Source: Deltaproteobacteria bacterium (GTDB lineage: Bacteria; Myxococcota_A; UBA9160; SMWR01). Taken from it: 55,125 nucleotides of DNA. A program made the position numbers and the translations under genes. Every line of letters begins with the position of its first letter. The stretch's first letter is position 1. The notes beneath the pieces are model-generated. The model made no database searches and had not been told where the DNA came from. It saw nothing but the letters and a program-made list of their open reading frames with translations. The stretch is taken from assembly GCA_019310965.1 (NCBI GenBank), contig JAFDDG010000016.1, positions 1-55,125 of the forward strand, in the 5' to 3' direction. Positions 15,647-23,289 of this stretch are shown piece after piece.

Positions 15647-17319
15647 GGAACGCCCGGAACCGGCGCCTTCACCGCGACCACGCGCCCGAGCTGCACCGTC
15701 TCGAACGCCCGTCGGCTCCAGGCGAAGGGCGTGTAACCCAAGCGGTGACTGTAGAAGCCGGCGCCCGCATCGGGGTTGGTGGTGCGCAGGGGCCAGTCGC
15801 CCGCACGCTCGAAGCTCCCGGTCTCAACCACTTCGTAGAGCTGCTGGTGAACACCGATCTCCTGTTGCGCCACGTTGCGCGGCGCGGCGAGCCAGTCGCC
15901 CTCCGCCAGCCGACTCTCCCCCAGTGCAATAGGCAGCACCGGGCGAAAGCCCCGCTCGACCAGGTAATGCTGAAATCCCCAGTTGCCGACGAACCAACGC
16001 GCGCCGGGAGCATCGCCGATCTCCTCGACGATGCGACGGGCCACACTTCGATAGAAGTTCGCCTGGATCGTGTCCGCCACCGCGAGCCCGATCGAGAGCA
16101 GCAGCATTCCGACGACGCAACCACGCACCCAGGCAGCGCTGGGGCGCAGCTCCGGACGCCGGAACCACAGCAGGAGCGCCGGCGGCGCCGCCAGCAACGC
16201 GTCCGCTGCGTTGATGTGCCAGTTCACGAACAGGCTGAAGACGAGTAGCCCACCGAGCCAGAGCGACAGGAAGGCGTCCTCGGGCGTCGCGAGGGCTTCG
16301 CGCGGCCGCAACACAGCGAGCCACAGAAAGGCTCCGCCGGCGCAGCATACAATCGCCAGCACCGTGTGTCCGAGATCGATCGCGTGACGCCGGGCCGGTT
16401 CGCCGTCCGTCACGAGGAAGACGACCGCCGCGGCTCCGACGCCAAGCGCCAACAGCGCCACTTCGAGGCCGCGGCCAGCGCGCAGCAAAGTCCTCGCCCA
16501 GAGCACAACCGGGAATACCAGCGCACCGCCATACCAGATGAAAGCGCTGGTGGCCTGATTGCCGAAGAGCGGCATGGCGTAGCTGCGCTGGGCGACGACA
16601 TCCGTCGAGCCGAAAAAGTGCACTGCGCCGTAGAGCTGCTGCGTCCACAGCGCCCAGCCCGACCAGACGAGAAGGGGGGGCAGCATCACCCGGGCGAAGG
16701 CCACGCCGCGCCGCTCGCAGAGCAAGAGTGCACCCGCGCCAACCAGCGGCGCGGCCGAGAAGCCCACGTACTTCATCAAGCCCGCAGCGGCCACGGCCGC
16801 GCCGGCGCCCCACTGCCAGCGCGCGGCCCCTGCGTCGGAGCCGCGCAGCAGCGCGTAGACCGCCAGCAGCATGCACGCCAGCACCGGGACGTCGAGCAAC
16901 AGCGTGGTCGCGAGCACGACGAAAGCGGGGCTCGTGACGAGGAGCACCGCGGGCGCCACACCCGCACCGCACAGCCGACGAGCGATGCCCAGGAAGGCCA
17001 ACGCCGCGACGAGCGGAAACACCAGCGTGGCGGCGTGCAACAGCCACTCGTGCTCGCCGAAGAGCGCCAGCCAGGGCGCCAGCCAGTAGGACAGCAGCGG
17101 CGGGTTGCGATTGAAGACCGCCGCTGCCAGCGACGTCTCGTCCCAGAACATCTCGAAGCCAAACGGGTCGAGGGGCGCTGCCACGATCTGGCGAGCCACG
17201 GCCACGAAGACCGGCGTGTCGATGGAGAATGCCTTGCCGAGGAAGGGCAGCAGAGGCGCAAGCACGAGGCCGGCCACCAAGAGGGCCTCGCGGCTCTGCG
17301 CGGCGGCGCGCTGGCTCAT
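15643..17319 (-). CDS. GT39/ArnT-like membrane glycosyltransferase
   Basis: A 558-residue polytopic membrane protein with more than ten hydrophobic segments. The first external loop carries F-S-I-D-T-P-V-F-V-A-V-A-R-Q (the acidic catalytic position of GT-C enzymes) and then N-R-N-P-P-L-L-S-Y-W-L-A-P-W-L-A-L-F-G-E-H-E-W, the usual GT39 P-P-L pattern. Such enzymes use polyprenyl-phosphate sugars to glycosylate lipids or proteins on the periplasmic side. The ATG at 17319 was chosen as the last start before the first helix; no good Shine-Dalgarno is seen, and the frame is open to 17412. A flippase-like gene and a methyltransferase gene lie divergently next to it, so a shared glycolipid pathway is plausible. 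Confidence 0.8.
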   Translation of the reverse strand: MSQRAAAQSREALLVAGLVLAPLLPFLGKAFSIDTPVFVAVARQIVAAPLDPFGFEMFWDETSLAAAVFNRNPPLLSYWLAPWLALFGEHEWLLHAATLVFPLVAALAFLGIARRLCGAGVAPAVLLVTSPAFVVLATTLLLDVPVLACMLLAVYALLRGSDAGAARWQWGAGAAVAAAGLMKYVGFSAAPLVGAGALLLCERRGVAFARVMLPPLLVWSGWALWTQQLYGAVHFFGSTDVVAQRSYAMPLFGNQATSAFIWYGGALVFPVVLWARTLLRAGRGLEVALLALGVGAAAVVFLVTDGEPARRHAIDLGHTVLAIVCCAGGAFLWLAVLRPREALATPEDAFLSLWLGGLLVFSLFVNWHINAADALLAAPPALLLWFRRPELRPSAAWVRGCVVGMLLLSIGLAVADTIQANFYRSVARRIVEEIGDAPGARWFVGNWGFQHYLVERGFRPVLPIALGESRLAEGDWLAAPRNVAQQEIGVHQQLYEVVETGSFERAGDWPLRTTNPDAGAGFYSHRLGYTPFAWSRRAFETVQLGRVVAVKAPVPGVP

Positions 17320-17545
17320 CGCGCACAACGGTAGCGAAGCCACCTCGACTCGCCGCGCCGCGTGGGCGATCCTGATCCTGCATGCCCTCGCCGCGCGATC
17401 GCTGCACAGCAACCCGTCCCGCGCAATCCTCGCCGCCGGCTCGTGCGGGCGGGAGCGCCCGGGCTCACCGCTGCCCGGCTTTCGGCTGGATCCCCCCCTG
17501 GCGGAGCGGCGTGTCTGGCTGCAGCGGTTGCGCTAGGACCCCGGC

Positions 17546-18478
17546 GTGACGACCACACGACGCTTCCTGCAGCGCGCCCTCCCCGTCGTCGTCACCGCGG
17601 GCAGCCTCGGCTGGGTCGCGACGCGCTTCGACATGGGTGCGGTGGCCGCGGCGCTCACACCACGCGTCTTCTGGATTCTGCTCCCAGCGCTGGCGCTTTA
17701 CGGCGTCATGACCCTGCTGCTCGAGTCCGCGTCGATCCTGGGCCTGCTGGATCGCCGCCCGGAGTCCTTCGGCGCCTGGACCGCGGCGCGCATCAAATCG
17801 GCGAGCTACCTGCTGGCGATCGTCAACTACGCGCTCGGCGGCGCTGCCCTCACCCTGCTGCTGGCGCGCCGGGCCGAGCTCGGCATGGGCAGGGCGGCGG
17901 GAGTGGTGATCCTGATCGCCTTCACCGATCTGGCGGTGGTGCTGAGTCTCGGCGCCCTGGGGCTGCTCGGACAGTCGAACGCGTTGGCGTTGCACGGCGG
18001 GCTCGTCGCGCTGGGGGCGCTGACGGGGCTCGGCGGCTTCGCCCTGCTGCGCTTCCCGGGCTCCCTCGGCCCCCTCGAACGCCTGCGATCGCTCACCATC
18101 TTCGATGCGCTGCGACACGCATCGCTGCACCAGCTGCTTCGGCTCGCGGCACTGCGCTTCATCTTCAGCCTCTGCTTCATCGGCGTTGCGGCCGCGGCCT
18201 TCGCGGCCTTCGAGGTGAGCGTCGCGCCGGGCCTGCTGGTTGGAGGCGTGATGGCGCTGGCGCTGATCGGCGCGATCCCGATCGCGGTCTCGGGACTCGG
18301 CCCCGGCCAAGTGGCGGCGATCGCGATCTTCCGGGACACGGCGCCCCCGGAAACCCTGCTCGCGGTGTCGCTGATACTGTCCGCGGGGCTGATCGCGTTG
18401 CGCGCCGCCATGGGACTTCTCTTCGCCAGGGAGTTCACCCGCGAGGCGCTCGAGAAGACCCTGGAGAAGCCGGCATGA
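17546..18478 (+). CDS. Flippase-like (UPF0104/LPG-synthase-TM) membrane protein
   Basis: A 310-residue integral membrane protein with about eight hydrophobic segments. The block A-L-I-G-A-I-P-I-A-V-S-G-L-G-P-G-Q-V-A matches the signature of the lysylphosphatidylglycerol-synthase transmembrane / flippase-like family (I-P-I-S-x-G-G-L-G-x-R-E). The hydrophilic aminoacyl-transfer domain is absent. These proteins are thought to move lipid-linked molecules across the membrane; the cargo here is unknown. The start is GTG. The stop overlaps the methyltransferase ATG (ATGA), so the two genes are coupled. Upstream (17320-17545) I see no clear promoter. Confidence 0.8.
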   Translation: MTTTRRFLQRALPVVVTAGSLGWVATRFDMGAVAAALTPRVFWILLPALALYGVMTLLLESASILGLLDRRPESFGAWTAARIKSASYLLAIVNYALGGAALTLLLARRAELGMGRAAGVVILIAFTDLAVVLSLGALGLLGQSNALALHGGLVALGALTGLGGFALLRFPGSLGPLERLRSLTIFDALRHASLHQLLRLAALRFIFSLCFIGVAAAAFAAFEVSVAPGLLVGGVMALALIGAIPIAVSGLGPGQVAAIAIFRDTAPPETLLAVSLILSAGLIALRAAMGLLFAREFTREALEKTLEKPA

Positions 18479-19242
18479 GCGACGGAGTCGCCTTCACGGG
18501 CGAGCGGCTGCACGCCGGCGCCGCGCTCTTCAGCGTCGACCTGGCCCGCCACGAGGCGGCCTACAAGATCGCCGAGGCACGTCTGCCCGCCGGCCGCACG
18601 CTCGACCTGGGCTGCGGCTCGGGCTACGGCACCGCGGCCCTGGCGGCGCGCCGCACGCCGCTGGTCGGCCTCGATCGGATTCGCCCGGATGCCGCCAACC
18701 GCGGGGCAGCCAGCTTCGTACGCGCCGATCTACACGGCATCCCACTGCGGGCCGAGAGCTTCGAGCTGATCGTGAGCTTTCAAGTGATCGAACACCTGGA
18801 GGATGCGACGCGCTACCTGGAGGCGATCGCCAGGCTGCTGACACCCGGCGGCACCGCACTCATCACCACCCCCAACATCCTGCTGTCCGACGGCGTGAAC
18901 CCCTATCACGTGCACGAGTACCACGCGGAGGAGCTCGGTGAGACGCTGCGCTCGCACTTTGGGCAGGTCGCCATGCACGGCATCGGGGCCAGCGAGCCCG
19001 TGCACGCCTATCTGGCGGCGCGCTCGGCACGGATCCGCCGCATCATGCGGCTCGACCCCCTGGGCCTGCGCAACCGGCTGCCGCGAAAACTCGTCGAGTG
19101 GCTCTTCGCGCGCTTCGCTCTGCTGGTGCGGCGCGACACCGCGCGCAGCGACGGGGCGCCGGACGCGACGTGGAGAGACTTCCCCGTCGGCCCGGCGGAC
19201 GCCCGCTGCCTCGACCTGCTGGCCATCTGCACGAAGAGCTGA
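18475..19242 (+). CDS. Class I SAM-dependent methyltransferase
   Basis: A 255-residue soluble methyltransferase. Motif I is T-L-D-L-G-C-G-S-G-Y-G-T-A-A-L (about 41-55), followed by an acidic residue after strand 2 (V-G-L-D), S-F-Q-V-I-E-H-L at motif IV and L-T-P-G-G-T-A-L-I-T-T at motif V, a typical Methyltransf_11/ubiE-like order. The C-terminal part is basic and amphipathic (R-N-R-L-P-R-K-L-V-E-W-L-F-A-R-F), suggesting membrane association. Coupled to the flippase-like gene, it may methylate a lipid or glycan intermediate. It ends two bases before the convergent leuA stop, with no room for a normal terminator in between. Confidence 0.85.
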   Translation: MSDGVAFTGERLHAGAALFSVDLARHEAAYKIAEARLPAGRTLDLGCGSGYGTAALAARRTPLVGLDRIRPDAANRGAASFVRADLHGIPLRAESFELIVSFQVIEHLEDATRYLEAIARLLTPGGTALITTPNILLSDGVNPYHVHEYHAEELGETLRSHFGQVAMHGIGASEPVHAYLAARSARIRRIMRLDPLGLRNRLPRKLVEWLFARFALLVRRDTARSDGAPDATWRDFPVGPADARCLDLLAICTKS

Positions 19243-19244
19243 GC

Positions 19245-20399
19245 CTAGGCGCCGACGGCAAATAGCTCGCGCAGATCGTCGTCGTCGACCACGCGCTTCT
19301 CGTTCGCCAACGCCTGAAAGCGCTCGAATGCCCCCTCGAGCCCATCCGTGGGAACCGAGACACCCAGCGCCCGGACCCGCGCCGCGAATCCTGCGCGCCC
19401 CGAGAGCTTGCCCAGCACGATCTCACTGCCACGCGCGTGGCCAATGGCAGCCGGGTCGATCACCTCGTAATTTTCGCGGAACTTGAGAACGCCGTCCTGG
19501 TGGATACCCGACGCATGGCGGAAGGCGTTGCCACCGACCACCGCCTTGTTGGGCGGCACCGACACGCCGCTGCGCTCCTCGACCAGCCGCGAGAGCGGCA
19601 CGATCCCCGACGGATCGACGTCCGTGTGCACGCCGAGCGAGTCGCCGTGGATACCGAGCGCCATCACGACTTCTTCGAAGGCCGTGTTGCCCGCGCGCTC
19701 GCCGATGCCGTTCACGACCACTTCCAGCTGCCGCGCCCCCGCGCTCACCGCGGCGATGGCGTTGGCGGTGGCGAAGCCGAGGTCGTCCTGGCCGTGGAAC
19801 GAGAGCACCGCTTCCTCGACCTCGGGCACGTCGCGCTGCACCTGGGCGAAGAGCTCCGCACAGCGGCTCGGCAGCGCGAAGCCCACCGTGTCGGGCAGGT
19901 TGATGGTGCGCGCTCCGGCCGCCAGTGCCACCCGCACGATCTGCGCCACGAACTTCGGGTCCGCACGCGTGGCATCCATCGGGCTGAACTCCACGTCGTC
20001 GGTGAAGTTGCGGGCGCGCCGCACGGCGTACTCGGCAATGCCCAGCACCTCGTCGCGCTCCTTGCCCAGCTGCTGCGCGAGCTGGACGTCACTGGCGTTC
20101 ACGAAGACGTGGATGCGGGGACGCCGGGCGTCTCGCAGCGCTTCGGCGGCGGCGTCGATGTCCGTCGCCACCGCTCTCGCGAGCGCGCAGACCGTCGCGT
20201 CGCGCACGCTGCGCGCAACCGCCGCCACACTGCGCACCTCGGCGGCCGAGGCGGCCGGGAAGCCCGCCTCGATCACATCGACCCGCAGAGCGTCGAGACG
20301 GGTCGCAATGTCGATCTTGTCGCGCTCGCTGAAGCAGACGCCCGCCGTCTGCTCCCCGTCACGCAGGGTCGTATCGAAGATGTGGACCTTGTCCGACAT
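19245..20399 (-). CDS. leuA: 2-isopropylmalate synthase, short form without regulatory domain
   Basis: Condenses acetyl-CoA with 2-oxoisovalerate in the first leucine-specific step. The TIM barrel begins F-D-T-T-L-R-D-G-E-Q-T (8-18); F-H-G-Q-D-D-L-G-F-A-T-A-N-A and N-G-I-G-E-R-A-G-N-T complete the metal and substrate motifs, and A-S-G-I-H-Q-D-G-V-L-K marks the accessory subdomain. The protein stops at 384 residues, while full LeuA has about 510 with a C-terminal leucine-binding domain; that allosteric domain is missing, with a clean stop. Homocitrate or citramalate synthase are alternatives, but the Leu-rich leader peptide and attenuator upstream argue for leucine synthesis. SD GGAG lies about seven bases before the ATG. 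Confidence 0.85.
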   Translation of the reverse strand: MSDKVHIFDTTLRDGEQTAGVCFSERDKIDIATRLDALRVDVIEAGFPAASAAEVRSVAAVARSVRDATVCALARAVATDIDAAAEALRDARRPRIHVFVNASDVQLAQQLGKERDEVLGIAEYAVRRARNFTDDVEFSPMDATRADPKFVAQIVRVALAAGARTINLPDTVGFALPSRCAELFAQVQRDVPEVEEAVLSFHGQDDLGFATANAIAAVSAGARQLEVVVNGIGERAGNTAFEEVVMALGIHGDSLGVHTDVDPSGIVPLSRLVEERSGVSVPPNKAVVGGNAFRHASGIHQDGVLKFRENYEVIDPAAIGHARGSEIVLGKLSGRAGFAARVRALGVSVPTDGLEGAFERFQALANEKRVVDDDDLRELFAVGA

Positions 20400-20464
20400 G
20401 GCTCACTCCTGTTGCCGGGCCGGCATGTGGAGCGAGCTGTGGCGGGGCGATCCCCAGATACACG

Positions 20465-20535
20465 AAACCCTCTCCGACCGGACGCGGCGGGAGAGGGTTG
20501 GGTTCTAGCGAATGGCGCAGGAACCCTCTCCCGCC
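20465..20535 (-). promoter_or_regulatory. Three-arm transcription attenuator of leuA
   Basis: Three arms share one core in transcript order. Arm 1 (20535-20522) pairs perfectly over 14 bp with arm 2 (20499-20486). Arm 2 can instead pair over 10 bp (20499-20490) with arm 3 (20475-20466), followed by UUUCGU. Arm 1 lies inside the leader peptide frame just after the Leu codons, and the leader stop (20507-20505) lies at the base of arm 2. With leucine plentiful, a ribosome at the stop would cover arm 1 and allow the 2:3 terminator; stalling at Leu codons would leave arm 1 free to form the 1:2 antiterminator. The U-tract is short. Confidence 0.72.
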
Positions 20536-20591
20536 CTGCTAAGCAGCAGAGCGCCGAGAAGGCTCGAAAGCATGTCACGCACAATCGCCAT
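20505..20591 (-). CDS. leuL: Leucine-rich leader peptide of the leuA attenuator
   Basis: A 28-codon frame, too short for usual gene calling, reading M-A-I-V-R-D-M-L-S-S-L-L-G-A-L-L-L-S-R-A and then G-E-G-S-C-A-I-R and a TAG stop. Six of ten consecutive codons (8-17) are leucine (CTT, CTT, CTC, CTG, CTG, CTT). AGGTG sits five bases before the ATG, although the best promoter match would put the transcript start at or near the ATG, giving a leaderless peptide. Its position, about 105 bp before leuA and overlapping mutually exclusive hairpins, is that of a classical leuL leader. The product itself is not expected to have a function. Confidence 0.78.
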   Translation of the reverse strand: MAIVRDMLSSLLGALLLSRAGEGSCAIR

Positions 20592-20598
20592 GGGCACC

Positions 20599-20627
20599 TG
20601 TTTAGACGAGACGTCTCCGACCGTCAA
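20599..20627 (-). promoter_or_regulatory. Candidate leuA promoter with internal palindrome
   Basis: On the minus strand TTGACG (20627-20622) is followed after 17 bp by TAAACA (20604-20599), or after 15 bp by TCTAAA. The spacer contains a perfect 10-bp palindrome GAGACGTCTC (20617-20608), a possible operator. Transcription would begin close to the leader ATG at 20591. Confidence 0.4.
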
Positions 20628-20675
20628 GCAAGCCCCTCGGCGGGTCGCGGACAGCGCTTGATGCCGGAGCACTCT

Positions 20676-22040
20676 TCAATCCGCGTAACCGAGCGCTTCC
20701 AGGCGCTTGCGGTCCTCCGGGCTGACCGGGCCCGCGGCAGCGGCGGCGGGCGTCGCGGCACGCCAGCGCGCCAGCTCCTCGGCGAGTTTCCGCGCGACGG
20801 CGGGCCGGCTCTCGTGCAGATCGGTGCGCTCCCCGGGGTCTTCGTACAGGTCGTAGAGCTCGCGACGCTGCTCCTCGGGCGTCTCGATGTACTTCCAACG
20901 GCCGCGGCGCAGCGCCAGCTGCTCACCCTTCACGGACAGCTTGCCGACGCGCTCCGCGCTGAACTCGCGCCGCTCGAGCACGATGCCGCGCTCGGCGTCG
21001 ATGCCGCCCTCGCCGCGCAGCACCGCAGCGAAGCTGCGACCCGGCAGGGCTTCGGCGGGCTGCCTCACGTCCAGGAGATCGAGCAGCGTCGGCAACAGAT
21101 CCAGCAACGTCACCGGCCCCTCGACCAGCAGCCCGCGCGCGAGGCCCGGCCCGCGCAGCAGCAGCGGCACGCGCACGGCTTCCTCGTAGAGATGCACGTC
21201 GTGGAAGAGATGGCCGTGCTGAAAGAGCCCCTCGCCGTGGTCCGCCGTCAGCACCACGAAGGTATTCTCCGCGAAGCCGGCCGCGGCGAGCCCGTCGAGC
21301 AGCCGCCCGATCTCGGCGTCGGTAAACGCCACCTCGGCGTCGTAGAGCGCAGCCGCCTGCTCGCGCAGCGTCGCATTCGCTCCGACGGAGAAGCGCCGCT
21401 GGTAGGGCATCGGCGCCACATACGGCTCGTGCGGATCGAAATAGTGCACGAAGAAGAAGAACGGGCGCCGCTGCCGTTCGCGGCTCGCGAGCCAGGCCAG
21501 CGCGCGGTCGGTGGTGGCGTCAGCACGCCGATCGAAGCCCTCGGGCACGGCATGACCCGCGTAGCGCGTGTGCCGCACGCTGGCGAGCTTCGGGTCGAAC
21601 TCGTCGTCGTACGCGCCAAACCCTTGAGCAAAGCCGAACCTGCGGTGGAGCGGGAAGGAGCTCACCACAGCGGCCGCGTCCCAGCCGGCAGCGGAGAGAA
21701 TCTCAGCCAGGGTTGCGTGATCCTCGGCCAGCGGCACGGCGTTGCGACGCACCCCCACGCTGCGCGGAAACCTTCCGGTGAAGAGACCCGCATGGGTCGG
21801 CCCGGTGGTTGCGGTCGGCGCGTATGCGGTCTCTACGCGCGCTCCCTCCTGCGCGAGCCGCGCCAGGCGCGGCGTCTCGGCGGCGCCGTAGCCGTAGGGC
21901 GCGAGGTGGTCGGCGCGCAGCGTGTCCACAACGATCAGCAGCAGGTTCGGAGCGGTCGGCTCGGGCGCTGCGCAGCCGCCCGTCGCCGCAAGCACCCAGG
22001 CCGCGAGCGCCAGCGGCATGTGACGCCTGCGATTCGCCAC
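20676..22040 (-). CDS. Sulfatase-fold lipoprotein with Thr in the nucleophile position
   Basis: A 454-residue alkaline-phosphatase/sulfatase-fold protein with an N-terminal export signal ending T-G-G-C (Cys23), a marginal lipobox. Metal-site motifs are present: V-V-D-T-L-R-A-D-H-L (37-46), H-Y-F-D-P-H-E-P-Y and T-A-D-H-G-E-G-L-F-Q-H-G-H. The formylglycine motif C/S-X-P-S-R is replaced by T-G-P-T-H (79-83), so it cannot be a standard formylglycine sulfatase; a Thr nucleophile is known in phosphoethanolamine and LTA-type transferases of the same fold. The substrate is unknown. The start is GTG, directly abutting the stop of the small gene upstream; last gene of the recG-yheT-unknown-sulfatase run. 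Confidence 0.85.
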   Translation of the reverse strand: MANRRRHMPLALAAWVLAATGGCAAPEPTAPNLLLIVVDTLRADHLAPYGYGAAETPRLARLAQEGARVETAYAPTATTGPTHAGLFTGRFPRSVGVRRNAVPLAEDHATLAEILSAAGWDAAAVVSSFPLHRRFGFAQGFGAYDDEFDPKLASVRHTRYAGHAVPEGFDRRADATTDRALAWLASRERQRRPFFFFVHYFDPHEPYVAPMPYQRRFSVGANATLREQAAALYDAEVAFTDAEIGRLLDGLAAAGFAENTFVVLTADHGEGLFQHGHLFHDVHLYEEAVRVPLLLRGPGLARGLLVEGPVTLLDLLPTLLDLLDVRQPAEALPGRSFAAVLRGEGGIDAERGIVLERREFSAERVGKLSVKGEQLALRRGRWKYIETPEEQRRELYDLYEDPGERTDLHESRPAVARKLAEELARWRAATPAAAAAGPVSPEDRKRLEALGYAD

Positions 22041-22328
22041 TCAGACGCGGCGAAGGCGCTGTCGCCGGGCGGCCGCAGCCAGCAGGAGCCCTGCCGACCT
22101 GGCGGGCAGGTTCGCATCGAAACCGAGCGGCGGGCAGGTGCTCACGGTGTAGAACTCGCTGTCGAAGAACGGGCCCATGGTCGGATCGACATGGCGAAAG
22201 CGCAAGGCTGCCGGCCACTCGCGGCGTCCGAGAGGCGTCCCACGTCGCTCACGCCATCTCGCGTCACCTCGCCACATGCGACGCCAGCACTCCACCGAGC
22301 CGCGCAGCTCATGCAAACCATGGGTCAC
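22041..22328 (-). CDS. Small protein of unknown function
   Basis: A 95-residue frame that I do not recognise. It starts with a GTG overlapping the stop of the YheT-like gene (GTGA) and ends immediately before the sulfatase GTG, so it fills the gap exactly; this tiling is the main argument that it is real. The N-terminal half is basic and Trp-rich (E-C-W-R-R-M-W-R-G-D-A-R-W-R-E-R-R). The second half (D-P-T-M-G-P-F-F-D-S-E-F-Y-T-V-S-T-C-P-P-L) looks structured and ends in a basic tail. There is no signal peptide or membrane helix. A chance frame is possible. Confidence 0.5.
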   Translation of the reverse strand: MTHGLHELRGSVECWRRMWRGDARWRERRGTPLGRREWPAALRFRHVDPTMGPFFDSEFYTVSTCPPLGFDANLPARSAGLLLAAAARRQRLRRV

Positions 22329-23287
22329 AGCCCCTGTGCGGCCAAGAACGCCGCCAACACGCGATCGTGCCAGGGCGTACGGCTACCGCGGGCGTGGAAG
22401 CCCAGGTGTCCGCCGCTCGGAGCGAGCGCCGCCAGCAGCTGCTGGTTGCGGCTCCAGGCAAAGCGCCGGTAGGCCTGCGCCGGGATCCACGGGTCGTCGA
22501 GGGCATACACGACCAGCGTGCGGGTGCGAATGCGCGGCAGAAACTGCTCGGCAGAGTTGAGCGCGTAGTACTCGGCAGCGTCGCGCCAACCGTTGCGCGG
22601 CGCCACGAAGACATCGTCGAAGGCGAAGACGCTGCGTGCCCCCTGGATCGCGGCGCGTTCGTCCTGGCTGACTTCGGCCCGCCCCCCGGTAGCGTCGCGC
22701 TTCACGCGACGCAGCAAGTACCCGTGGTAGACACGGTTGCGAAGCTCCAGCATGCGGGCCGAGGCGGCGGCCAGATCGATGGGGGCCGACACACTGGCCG
22801 CCGCCAGCACGCCGTCGACACCTTCGCCGAGAAGCTTCAGGACGGCATTGCCGCCCAGCGAAAAGCCCACGATCACCACGCCGTCGGCGCCGAGCTCCGC
22901 GGGCAACGCCGCCAGGACCGCGCGCAGGTCCTCGCTGCGGCCGGCGTGGTACAGGTCGCGACAGTGCGCCCTCGATGGCCCGGCACCGCGCAGATTGAGG
23001 CGCACCACCGGGTGCCCCCGCGCCAGCAGCGCCTGGGCGCTGGCGCGCATGTAGGCGCTGTCCTCGCAGCCGCCCAGGCCGTGGACCAGCAGCACCGGAA
23101 CGCGCCGCTCGTGCGACGGCCGCTCGAGCAGCGCCGAGAGCGCGTCGCCGTCACCGAGATGCAGCACGAGCCGGCGCGTCTCGGCTGCAGCGGCAGGCAG
23201 CGGGGGGCGGCGCACGAAGTTGCGCAGGGTCTGTAGATCCGCTCCCCACCACGGTGCCCGCGCCGTGAAGCTCGGCAGCTCACTCAC
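22325..23287 (-). CDS. YheT-family alpha/beta hydrolase
   Basis: A 320-residue serine hydrolase. The oxyanion region L-V-H-G-L-G-G, the nucleophile elbow G-F-S-L-G-G-N-A-V (Ser), and the C-terminal G-G-H-L-G-F (His), with A-L-D-D-P-W-I-P supplying the acid, form the catalytic triad. P-W-W-G-A-D-L-Q-T-L-R near the N-terminus is typical of YheT/ABHD1-3 proteins, which act on ester or lipid substrates. The GTG at 23287 was chosen over the longer frame because it lies two bases after the recG stop; the 13 extra upstream codons would only overlap recG. The substrate is unknown. Confidence 0.88.
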   Translation of the reverse strand: MSELPSFTARAPWWGADLQTLRNFVRRPPLPAAAAETRRLVLHLGDGDALSALLERPSHERRVPVLLVHGLGGCEDSAYMRASAQALLARGHPVVRLNLRGAGPSRAHCRDLYHAGRSEDLRAVLAALPAELGADGVVIVGFSLGGNAVLKLLGEGVDGVLAAASVSAPIDLAAASARMLELRNRVYHGYLLRRVKRDATGGRAEVSQDERAAIQGARSVFAFDDVFVAPRNGWRDAAEYYALNSAEQFLPRIRTRTLVVYALDDPWIPAQAYRRFAWSRNQQLLAALAPSGGHLGFHARGSRTPWHDRVLAAFLAAQGL

Positions 23288-23289
23288 GC

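Noticed and set aside
17105..17536. A plus-strand frame ending nine bases before the flippase-like gene
   Set aside because: Its last 60 codons read rather protein-like, but there is no start codon in the non-overlapping part and the rest is antisense to the GT39-like gene. No family is recognised.
19437..22472. Very long plus-strand frames (over 1000 codons) antisense to leuA and the sulfatase
   Set aside because: GC-rich codon bias on the minus strand creates long open antisense frames; they have no domains and contradict strong homology on the other strand. The same applies to the long frames opposite recG, carB, lepA and the SPOR/argS genes.
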